The translations under genes were made by a program, and so were the position numbers. Below the pieces are notes generated by a model that was not told the DNA's origin, made no database searches, and was given only the letters and a program-made list of their open reading frames with translations. This document shows positions 27,292 to 37,600 of a stretch of 64,000 nucleotides of DNA, piece by piece (position 1 is the stretch's first letter; every line of letters begins with the position of its first letter). The stretch is taken from the NCBI RefSeq assembly GCF_004027225.2, contig NC_046360.1:3460001-3524000 (forward strand), given 5' to 3'. Source of the DNA: Strigops habroptila. Taxonomy: Eukaryota > Chordata > Aves > Psittaciformes > Psittacidae.

Positions 27292-27360
27292 ATGGCGGCT
27301 GCCGCGAGGACGCGACTGGCGGCGCTCTCGCGAGAACTCGCGCTTCTCGAGGCAATCCCG
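27292..27360 (+). CDS. Candidate first exon of an unidentified divergent transcript (23 codons)
   Basis: An AAGATGGCGGC element (27289-27299) contains an ATG. From it runs a frame reading MAAAARTRLAALSRELALL and then EAIP, up to a possible donor gtgtgt at 27361. A perfect TCTCGCGAGA palindrome sits inside at 27326-27335. The YY1-type start and the palindrome are both typical of housekeeping CpG-island promoters, which suggests real plus-strand transcription divergent from SBNO1. I do not recognise the peptide, and I found no convincing downstream coding exon before KMT5A. It could be a non-coding divergent transcript with a chance ORF. Confidence 0.25.
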
Positions 27361-27380
27361 GTGTGTCCGTGGGCGGGGGG

Positions 27381-27427
27381 AGAGGAGGAGGAGGAGGAGG
27401 AGGAGGAGGAGGAGGAGGGGGAGGGGG
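27381..27427 (+). repeat. (GGA)n microsatellite with G-rich tail
   Basis: About a dozen uninterrupted GAG/GGA triplets are followed by a G-rich run, in the CpG island just downstream of the candidate divergent exon. Unspliced, it would read as a glutamate run, but it lies after a plausible donor at 27361. It is probably length-variable and purine-strand biased. Confidence 0.85.
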
Positions 27428-28682
27428 GGTCGCGCATGCGCGTGGCGCTATTCGCCTGAGGCGGCGCGCGGTGGTGGCGGGCTGCCCGCGGCGCCTGAGG
27501 AGAAGCGATGGTGTCTGAGCCTCCCCCCGCCGCGATCCCGCCGCTGGACGCGGCTCCCCTCGGTTCTCCCCCGCCGCGGCTGCCGCTGCTGTCCCTCTGA
27601 AAACACTCTGCAGGCCCCGAGCGCTGCGGCGGGGTCGGTGCCGCCCTGTCTGGGGGGTGCCTGCAGACCCGCATTCCCTCATAGTCGCACGACTCGCCAG
27701 TGTTTCCCTCACAGGAGAAGCTCCTTGAGGGGAATGAGGGGTGACAGCGCGGTGCTGTGCTGAGGGACATCCCTGCTGGGCAGCCTGGCAATGCTGCGCC
27801 TGTGCAATGTGCTGGCACATGAGTTTTCCCTCACAAATAACTTCAAAAGTGGCTAAAGTGACATTTGCTGCTGCAAAGAGCTAACTCTACCTGAAAACCT
27901 GATGACTGCTTACTGGGGAGATCTTTCAGCACTTCAGGCCCTGAGGCAGATTTTTGCTAAAAGACACCGCATTCCATTAAAATATTTTCCCAGATGTGTA
28001 AGAATATGAAAACTTGTAAGAATTTTAACACAAAATTGAAGCAGACGTAAAGGAAGTATAGGCAGTCATGAAACCTGCTTAAAATGTTCAGTGCTGCGTG
28101 CTCAGTTTTATGCAAGTTTACTTGTTTTCTTGTTAGGCAAACTTAACAAGGATCAAAATAACCAATAATGGCTTAGATGGATTTAGGCTAAGCTATTTAA
28201 AGACAAAGCAATGTTAATTAAACTGACTTAAGTAATTCAGATTAATCAGTGATGCTTTAGATGCTAGAAGATGAGAAGCCCAGCCAGAGACGAGAACAAC
28301 AATTCAAATGGTGGCTGATACCTTCATTATTGCCCTCTATGCACTTCAGATAAAGGCACAATGAAGTACAGTTTGTGTGTGCTGCATCTAACATTAAATG
28401 CACCTAAGCAGCTTTGTACAATTGGGGCAAGAAAGTGATGTTTTTGATATCTGAAGCTGAAAAGAGAGTTACCTGTCAGGCCTGTGAGCAGAGTTCATGA
28501 TCATCCTCAACAGGGAGAGGTGAGTAGCAACATGAGTGGCAACAACACTTCCCGCTGGTGTGAAATGCAGCATTATCTGCAGGATGCTGTTTCCCCAGGA
28601 TTTTGTGTGTAATTTAATGATCTCAGTGAACGAGATCCACTTTTTAGTCAGAGATGCTCTTTTTTATCATCATTAGATACTA

Positions 28683-28800
28683 TTACATTTTATTCAATAG
28701 TAATTATAATTATTATATATTTATATTTCTATTTATAAATTATATTTATATATAAATCTATAATTATAAATATTAATTATAATGTAATTACATTTTATAA
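28683..28800. repeat. AT-rich low-complexity patch
   Basis: The segment is almost entirely A and T, with short inverted TAATTATAATTA-like units. It sits just upstream of a CR1 tail. There is no coding content, and it resembles decayed simple sequence. Confidence 0.7.
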
Positions 28801-28989
28801 TCTGCAAAATGTCATTAGCCCCTATTGGCATTTTACTATATGACTTTATAAGTTGCTTAGCATAATGCTCAACCGTTACCCTTAGGGCATTGTTTTTATG
28901 TGCTTTCTCATGGCGAGGTACAGTGGCCAAAACACAAAATGTCAGAATTTCATCTTGTAAATAAGAAATCTGTGTAAATGTTGTGATAT

Positions 28990-29160
28990 TTGTGGCTGCC
29001 CCATCCCTGGCAGTGTTCAAGGCCAGGCTGGACACAGGGGCTTGGAGCAACCTGCTCTAGTGGAAGGTGTCCCTGCCCAGGGCAGGGGGTTGCAACTGGA
29101 TGAGCTTTAAGGTCCCTTCCAACCCAAACCAGTCTGGGATTCTATGATTTATGATTTATT
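28990..29160 (+). mobile_element. CR1 LINE 3' tail, 5'-truncated
   Basis: The signature phrases of the avian CR1 3' end appear in order: ccatccctggcagtgttcaa, cttggagcaacctgctctag, ggtgtccctgccc, ggtcccttccaacccaaacc, then a tail with attctatgattt. Only the last 170 bp or so remain, which is typical 5' truncation. The sense strand is plus. Confidence 0.9.
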
Positions 29161-29979
29161 TAATTGCAAATGTGACAGGAGCTGTGGGAGAACTACAGCA
29201 AGAACTGGATCTCAGGTGGAAATACATAATCAGCAGCTTCTTGGTCTATTTGAAAGAAATTGAACTTCCTTGAATTCAAAGGTAGCCAGTTCTAAATATA
29301 TATAGATATATATATTTAACTGTGTAAAGTGTTAATTTAGAGTGAAGGGATTTACTCTGAAGATTTCCTTTGCTTTCTGAGCAAATCCAGCACTTTGCTC
29401 ATTCACTTTTCTTTCCCTTCCCCCCCCCAACATTTTCCCATTTCCACATGAAAACACAGAGCCCTCAGGAGCTGCTCTTACAGCACTATGGGAGATAATA
29501 TTTAGGTCACTGGGTTTTAAAGCCTGTGCCAGTGGGAATCGTGCCGCTGCCTCCAGAGCGCGGGAGCCAGTCCTGAGTCATGGTGACCAGCAGCTACAGA
29601 CGGACGCGTCCTTTTTTGGGGGGGTTTATGCGTGATAACATTTTACCTTCCCCTTAGTACTGCCTTTTTGGTCATAGCTCCCTGAAGCAAGCCAAGGGGG
29701 GAAGCTATTTGGTTGTGTGATCCCACGGTGCTGGCAGCAGAGGCCGGTTGGAGCTGATGTTAGAGCTGACGTTGTTTCCTTTGTTGCTCCAGGGAAGGGA
29801 ATAACTACGCTCGCTTTGCCCTCTAGCGGCGGCCCGCACGGCCTCACTGCTGCAAACTCCGTTGCTTTGTTTAAAGCACATCTATGAAACGGCTATTAAA
29901 AATATCCACCCCCAAAAAGCTGAGTAAAACCACAGTAAAGGTGTTTCCAGAGCTTTCCCATGACGTTAGGAACAGCATT

Positions 29980-30219
29980 CCTCCATTAAGATATAAGATA
30001 TTAAAATATAAGGAGGAAGCTCTTTACTGTGAGCATGGTGAGGCACTGAAACAGGTTGCCCAGAGCTAAATGCTCCATCCCTGGCAGTGTTCAAGGCCAG
30101 GTTGGATGGACTCTTGGGTGCGTGGCCTAGTGTGTGGTGTCCCTGCCCACGGCAGGGAGGTTGGAACTAGATGATCTTAAGGTCCTTTCCAACCCAAACC
30201 ATTCTATGATTCTGTGATT
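29980..30219 (+). mobile_element. CR1 LINE 3' tail, 5'-truncated
   Basis: It begins near ttaagatataagatatt and continues through tgaggcactgaaacaggttg, ccatccctggcagtgttcaa and ggtcctttccaacccaaacc. The tail has attctatgattctgtgatt. A short internal deletion follows cccagagctaa relative to the family as I know it. It is a second, independent CR1 fragment in the SBNO1-KMT5A interval. Confidence 0.9.
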
Positions 30220-31309
30220 ACTGCAAGAAGGAAATCATCATTAGGAATTTATGAGGAATTTTTTCCAGTTGCATCCGACCTGTATGAAAAGGATGGTGGG
30301 ACCTAAGGTGGAAAAATGGGCCCAGTGCCTGCCGAGGGCTCTGGTGCTCTTCTGGAGAGCTCGGGGTGCCTGCCCTGAGGGAGGAAGTTCATCAACATGC
30401 TGCGCAGGTGATGTCAGCCTCGTGTCGCAGGTTGTTCACAAAAACACCCAGTGTGTTTGAGTTGCCTTCCCATAAACTGCACGTGCCTCATTAGCGAAGA
30501 GACAGACATCATAAATTACAGTGACAAGGCAGAGCTGGGTTTCTTTTCCGTTTTCCCAAACTGCCTGTCTCAGCAGAGAGCCATCGTGAGATGGAGAGAG
30601 GGCAGACTGAAACAGGGGCTGCTTCTGCTGCCAACTCTGCAGCCGTGGCCTCCAGCTCCCTGGCTGTGAGGGCTGTCCCTTCTGGGCATTCCTTGATGAA
30701 GTTGACAGCAGTTCTTATTTGTTTCTGTTGTTGTTCTTAAGGAAAATGATAGTTTTCAGTTGTTAACCATCCTGAAGTAGCCAGTTCCCCTGTGACGATA
30801 GCCCCTGGGTCAGCTCAATGCCACGGGCCCATCTCCTCAGCACACACAAGCCATCAGAGAAGCCCTAAAAGGCTAACACAGATAAGAGAGACTCCTCATA
30901 CACTGGTGCTCAATATGGTTGTTCTTGATGCGGTGCACGGAGGAGGTGCTGTGGGGTGACCTCACAATGACATCCACTGGCCCAAAAGGAACACCCAGCA
31001 TATCAGGAGCTGTGTGCGCTCCCACCATAACGCTGCTTTACTCTCTGCGCTCCTGCTCTCCTAATTTCGACGCGGATATGCTGGACCTGCCGTGAGCTCC
31101 TGGGCCGTCCTGGGGACGGCATCGGGGTTACAGCAGGAGGGGTTGAGGCTCAAGCCTGAGCATCATCTGTCCTCTAGGCAAGCCTCGAGGGTGGACGTAA
31201 GACCTAAACCCCACCCTGGGAGCGCCTCCCCGGTGCCCGCCGCCGCTCCGCGGGGCTCGGCCGGGCCGGGCCGGGCCGGCGGGGACCTACACTAGCGGGG
31301 ATCCCGCTC

Positions 31310-31657
31310 CACGTGTCGGGGCCCTGCCGCGAAAGGGCGGTTCCTTCCCAGGCTGCCAATCAGAGCGCCGGTTGCCGTTCGCACGAGCCAATCGGCGCTC
31401 GGGGAACGCACATTTAAACCCTGTTCCCGGGAGCGGCGACCACCTCCGTGTGACAGGGAGAGGGTGGGGTGCGGCTGTGCGTGCCAATCAGGGGGCGCGG
31501 CAGCGCTGATCGGCACATGGTTAAGCCAATGGGGTTGCCGAGGGGAGAGCGGCGTCTCTCTGCGGAGCGGTTGGCTTCGTCGGGGGAGCTCCTTGGGGAC
31601 CGTCAGGGCAGCCCGGTCGCGGGGGGCCGCTGGGCGCCGGGCCGCGCCGCCGGCGGC
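31310..31657 (+). promoter_or_regulatory. KMT5A: KMT5A promoter with four CCAAT boxes
   Basis: CpG-rich sequence upstream of the KMT5A start codon carries CCAAT at 31356-31360, 31388-31392, 31484-31488 and 31526-31530, all on the plus strand. A TTTAAA lies at 31413-31418 and a CACGTG at 31310-31315. The first two CCAAT boxes are 32 bp apart with TTTAAA about 25 bp further on. That is the arrangement seen in NF-Y/CHR cell-cycle promoters. The transcription start is not determined; TTTAAA could instead be a weak TATA-like element. Confidence 0.6.
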
Positions 31658-34600
31658 ATGGCGAAAGGTGCGCGGGCCCGCAGGAGCGGAACGGAACGGA
31701 GCCGGGGTGCGGCAGGGCTGTCGCTGCTAGTGTGGGGGCCGGGCGGCGCGGGGCACCTCCGCGACGCGGAGGCTCCTCCCGGGAGGTGCGGGGTGCCGGG
31801 GCCGGCGGGACTCCTCCCCCGCGCGGTGTGCGCAGCTCGCCGGGAAGGGGCTGGGCTGCCGCGGCTCGCCCTGCCGCATCCAGCCCTTTAAACATGGCGC
31901 AGGCCGCGGCGGACGGGCGATGACCGCGGGTGGCCGCGCCGGACATGGCTCAGGCGCCGATCTTCCCCCCTTGCTCCTAGGGAGGAACATGCCTAAGGCC
32001 CGGGCGGGCGGCGCGGAGGAGGCGAGACCCGAGAGCGCCGAGAGGAAGGGCTCCGGCCGCCCCCGGGCCGGTGGGGTAAGCATGGGGCGGGCGGAGCTGG
32101 GCGGGCGGCTGCCTGAGGTCCACTGCGCCCTCCGCTTCCCTCCGCGGGGCGTGCGGGCCGCCCCGGGATCATGCAGGCCGCCCCGGGACCGTGCGGCTGC
32201 GGGCACCGGCTGCGGGGGCTCTCCGCATCGTTCAGAAATCGCTTAACCCGCAATGGAACCGGGCTCTTTCTGCCTTTTCCCCTGCCCCGCTGCAGCTACG
32301 AGCAGCCAGGCCCCGGGCTGGGCAATGCCCCTGTGCCATCTCCCCCATCCTCTTACGGGCGGCTGGCCGGAGGTTGGTCGTCACTTGGCATTTAATCCTC
32401 TGTAAAAGTAATTGTGGCCATGGCATCCAGTGCCAGAGCTCATCAGCAGCCCTTCCTGTGCTCTGCTGTGCTGGGAAAACCTCTGCTCTCGAGGGTCTCC
32501 AGCCTGGCACAGACAAAGACGTGGCAGGCGCGTCTCAGCGCCAGGAGCACAGCAGGCAGGGAGCTGGGAATAGGGGAGGAAGCCAGGCTGGAAAAATACT
32601 TGGTCGTTTCCTGTTCATGGTCTTTGCAAAGCCAGAAAGCTCTGCTGGCAGGTGGACTGCTGCAGTTCGTGCTTCTGGCTTTCTCGGCAAATGCCCTTGT
32701 TTAAACTCTTTGCTAGATCTTGACAACTTGGCAGCACGGGGTTTGCTGCTTGCAGTTGTTAAAATGGAGTTTTCATAGTGTGTCATCCTTCACAAGCCCC
32801 GGTTTTTACTAACTTGTTTTTCATAGGCCTTTCGGAAGTATTGGGGGTCAGGGAGTGATCTGATTTGCCTTTTTTCAGGCTGTTCTACTGCGTCTATAAC
32901 CTTTAGTAAAGTTCATTTGCAGACTAAGATTTGAGCCTCCGACTGGTCTTATTTTGCATGTGAATTGTGTACACGTTAAGTTTGTTACTCATGATTATGT
33001 TAATTATTAAAATGATTCCATGTATTCTGTGGTGTGCTTTGTTTACTTTTCTTGGTGTTTATGTGACTATACTGGAGCATTTGTTTAGTCAGCTATATTG
33101 GAGCTATTTTTTAACTAATGGGAACCTTTGTGTGCTTTTTTTTTTTTAAAGAAATGAATGTGTGTTTTTGTTGTTTTGACTGGCTTGCAATGTCTGAAAG
33201 TTGCTTTTAGTTGAAGCAAACTATAGCCAAGAAAAACTCATTCTGGCCAAGTTGCATCTGCTTGTGCGGGGGCTGAGGTTTAATGGTTGAAATCTGTGTT
33301 CCCTCCATACATTGCCCAGCCAGGCTCGGCGAGGTGGCAAGAGACTGTAAGAGCAAAGGTGACACGACTCCTCTAAACTTGATACCCCTCTCTCTTGGTG
33401 CTTCTGGAGCCTGAGCCAGGGCTCAACCCCCGCTCTCTGAGGTGTTTGACCATGCCAGAGGGTTTTACCATTTTCCTGGCTGGACATAAGAGTGAGGACT
33501 CTGTGAAGTTTCTTTTGCCGTAAGCAACTTTTACCCTTTATTTTGTGCAGTACAACAGATTAAAAGCACTGCTGATCTCCCAGCTCTCGCTGAGAGGTGT
33601 CACTCAAGGTAGACTCTGCAAAACTGATTCCTGTCTTCTGTGCTGTTAGTGGCATATAATTAACTTCTGTAACATCTGACACCTCATGAGAGCCTTTGGA
33701 TAAGCTTGTAGCTCTCTGGCTATGAGAGGTATGTTCTAGGCTTGGGTGATTTTTGCTGTGTTATGTGTATTTTTTTTGGCTTGCACTCTTTGAGGCCGCC
33801 TTCCTCCTGAGGAGCTCTGGGTTGGGGTTGTTTTTTAGCACCAGAGTTCATACTGTGAAACACAGGGTGGAGACTGGAGTTAGTGGTGACTCCCCCATCC
33901 TGTCGCATCTCATGTGAAAGTCCTCTTGGACTGGGAGTTTGCATTAGTAAAGTTCTCTGAGTGTTTAATACTGTTATGTTTTCACTTAGTAGAAATAGCA
34001 ACAGCAGCAAGGATGATGCATTAAAGCAGTGTAATGCACATCAACACATCAGCTCTCTGCAGTGTGTTGTGGATACCAGCTCAAAGTTCCCAACATCTCT
34101 ATGACGTATTGATTTTTGTGTGGATCTGTTTTAGGAGAATGTGTTTATTGGTCAATCCAAAATCTACAGCTACCTGAATCCTTCCAAAACTCCTGGTGCT
34201 CGCCCCCCGCTTCAAGAAGAAAACTCTGTCATGTATCACGAGGTGAAATGTCAGGGCAAAACACTAAACAAAACCTGCAGGAAAGGAAATGGTAAGATTC
34301 ATTTTTGGATTGCTCACCTTGTTAAATGTGCACCCCCACCCCTAGTTTGGAAACTTGAATGCACAGTCAAGAAGGCCACGCAGCTCCACTGGCCCAGTTG
34401 CTTTCCCAGTCCTACATCTCTGTCAGCAAACTGGGACTCTACAAAGATGAGTGTGTCCTTATCCTTCTCAGAACTTAGGTCATGGGTTTATCAGGCAATT
34501 TTCCCCATCTTTTGTCTGGCTGTGTTTGTATTGTCTCTCTGGCTGTAAAAAGCTGATGCTTGCATTGTCAATATGCCCTAATCTCCAGATCTATCACTAC

Positions 34601-37600
34601 TCTGCTTCTTCAGGTCAGTGTTTGGCAGCTTATCTATATTTTTTGATCTGTTTTATTACCTAAAACCAGTTTATTCAATCATTTAACTACTTTATACTAA
34701 TTCGTATAAAGGCAATTCAAAGTCACATCAGGTATGAGGTAGAGGCACTTGCAGAAGAAGAAAATTCTTACATTTTTAGGATGAAATAAAGGCAGTGAGA
34801 AGGAGGAGCACAGATTGTGGATGCTGAGTGCCAGGCTTTAGAGGTGCTTCATTGCAGTAACTAGAAATGGGAATGTTCCTTTATGGAGGAGTTCAAAAAA
34901 GCTTGCTTGTGTTTTAAAGGTGCATTTGATAACCTTGGTAATTTGTCATAACATTTTGATGCAAACACTTTTAGCAAGCAGGTATTTTAAGTCCCACTCC
35001 ACACAGGGAGCGTCAGCTCTTCTGGAAACTTGAGGCCTTTAGCTCCAAATTTAGCTGCCCAGTTTTGACAAGAAAGTGAAGATAGCTTCAGCTTGTCCCA
35101 CCGCTGAGGCCTTGCAGCTGTGCTTCATTTCTCCAGGGAGGTGGAAGCATCTGTCTTAGCAGATGGGACTGTTAAACCTGGGGATTTGCCTTACATAAAA
35201 CCTTTATTCAGCTTTAAACCAGGCTCACCTACCTCTAAATCAGCTGAGTGACAAGGAAGATGTGGTCATATCAAGGTAGGACGCACGCAACCAAGAAAGT
35301 GTCGGTTGTGTGGGGGGTAGACTGTCTACCCCACACACCCTTGAGCTCTGGTGGATTTTGTCTGAGTGATGTTGGCCACTTGTACCAGCATCTGCAGCTA
35401 TTGATCACCACAGTGTGGGATCCAGAGAGGCTTCCTCTCCCTCTTCACTGCAGGATGTTGATTAGCTTATGGCAACTTGTCGTTTAGGATGCCAGATGCA
35501 CTGGGTGGCAAACTGCAGATGTCTAAAGCACTGCACTGGAGATGCTGCATGTTCAGGTTTGGAAAACTGAGTTGCAAACCTAACATGACAAAGCACCTGC
35601 CCTCTGTTTTACCTTTTCTCTACTCACTCCTCCCTCAGTATGATGTGTACTGTAGCAACGACTAGTCAAAAGTTGAGTAACAGCCTGTCTGGGTTCTAGC
35701 AGAAAGAGGTTGTATCAATTCCCTTCCTCTTTCTCTTGTTTGACAGAAGTAGAAACTTGGACTAGAAACCACTGGAATGCATTTAAAGCACTCTGGTGTA
35801 GTTGATCCTAAGTTCAGAGCCTTACTTTATTTCCCCGTCAGCAGGAAGAAAGAAGGGTGGCGATATAATTGAAGGTGCTATGAAACCAGAAGACCAGAAG
35901 GACAAAGAAGGTGGGTGTGATACTTCGGTGCCCTCCTCTGATCAAAACCAAGGAACTGTAGAAACTCAAAAGATGCCTCTGCCTTCAGACTGTGCTGATG
36001 AGGCCAATGCAAAGCCAGCTCAGAAAAAGATGGTTAAAGCAAAACGTGGACCAAGGAGAAAGTAAGTGACTTCTGGAGTTGGAAATGCTTTTATTCTGTG
36101 TGTCCTTTTGCACCAGGAAGCTTTGATCTACGTTTTTGCTTCAGGAACTACAGTTGGACCCATAATTAATGTTACTCTTGTTTTGTTGCCTTTTTATAAG
36201 CAAATGATTGTGTTGGGGGGAGCAAATCTTCGAGGTGACTTCTTTGTTTGCTCAAGAATAACATGCTTGAAATACAAAAATAGCACCCAAAGTATTTATC
36301 TACCTTACAGAGGACTTCTGTTTTTCTTGGAGGCAGGGCTGGTGTATCTTATCTCCAGTGAGATACTTGCTGATCACCTATAGAAAAATAAATTAATGAG
36401 CCATTAAGACCTACTTCTCTGTGGACAGAAACGGAACAGTTGGAGGCCTCTTGGCTGAGCTGATACTCAGTGATGTGACCTAACATTAATGAACTCCTTG
36501 CCAAGCAATTTTCATGACCTAAATTTTAGTGTGCCTTCTGGCAAAGCATGGCACACAGGGGCTTCAGGTTGTAATGTGACCATCAGGTGGTTTCCAGCAG
36601 CATCTCATTCTTGTTATTAAAAAATCAGTACTAGAGTAACAAAATAGTGTGGGGAAGAGAAGAGGATGTAGCTTTTGACTTCAGGTTTCTTATCTTCTGA
36701 TAAACACTGATTGATATTGATCACCTTGCAACGTACCAAGCTGAAAATAAGGATTTCTTTATAGCTACCTCTGTCCTAGAGGCGTAACTTCACAAATAGC
36801 CTGAAATGTGTGTTCTCTATTTCTCTCTTCCCTTAGAACACAAGGAAGAACACCAAATCGAAAAGTGACCGATTATTACCCAGTTAGAAGAAGTTCCAGG
36901 AAGAGCAAATCTGAACTGGAGGTAGTGCTTCTTGTTAAAATAACATGACTTATGATATTGCTGGCTAATGGAACGTTTGAGGAAGGATGTAACTATCTGT
37001 AAATGGTTTCCACTGGCCAAATACAAACAGCGTTGTGCTGGAAGTATTGTGGAGAACATGCTTAAGATGTGGAAATGCTGATCCAGTTCTTCTAGGACAG
37101 AATCTAGCTGCTTGTATGTTGGGGGGGGGGGCAGAAATCTGTCTCTTTACCGATCAATTTTGTTAGATATATGAAATGATTTGGAAAAATTAGCTGATAC
37201 TTTTCAGCTCTACAATGAGCTACAAAAGCTATCAACTATACTATGGTTTTGTTTGCTCTTGTTTCTTCTGCAGACTGAGGAGAGGAGGAAAATAGATGAG
37301 CTCATTACAAGTGGGAAGGAAGAAGGAATGAAGGTAACTACAGTATCTTGCTGTTAATCTGTTTAAGCAGAAAATAGCAGAACTCAGTCTCAGAGCTGCT
37401 GCACTTCCTTGGTAGTGAGATAAAAGTGCAGCAAAACTGAAGCACAGTGTCTCCCTTTCTGGATGGGTGATATTTGGCTCTGAAGAATATGTATGTGCAG
37501 CCCCAGTCATAAATATATTGAGAGGGCTTTATAGTCATTACTGAAAATGCACTTGCTGCCTTTAGTATTTCATTTCTTGGGCTAGCTTCTAGAAATGGGT

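Larger units (their letters stand above)
27830..31200. other. Intergenic interval between the SBNO1 CpG island and the KMT5A promoter
   Basis: Apart from two CR1 tails (28990-29160 and 29980-30219) and an AT-rich patch (28683-28800), I see no gene. A short segment at about 28472-28528 is flanked by ag and gtgagt and could be an exon of a divergent transcript, but it carries no recognisable protein. The ORFs here are short and unsupported. Confidence 0.5.

Noticed and set aside
27292-27360. The MAAAARTRL exon as the first exon of KMT5A
   Set aside because: The exon at 31658 splices in frame to give MAKGRNMPKARAG, which matches the human N-terminus. The 27292 exon ends in phase 0 and cannot pair in frame with the acceptor at 31981.
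26912-27763. Plus-strand open frame of 283 codons
   Set aside because: It has the same GC-driven openness. Its frame differs from that of the ATG at 27292 and it shows no domain.
26655-27820. Two overlapping minus-strand open frames of 386 and 387 codons in the CpG island
   Set aside because: They are rich in Pro, Arg, Gly and Ala as expected from GC-rich DNA without stop codons. They overlap each other in different frames, include the GGA microsatellite as Ser or Pro runs, and resemble no family.
29884-30069. 61-codon plus-strand frame
   Set aside because: Its second half is CR1 sequence and its first half resembles nothing.
32191-32778. Plus-strand open frame of 195 codons
   Set aside because: It is inside the second KMT5A intron, starts in CpG-rich sequence and has no recognisable domain.
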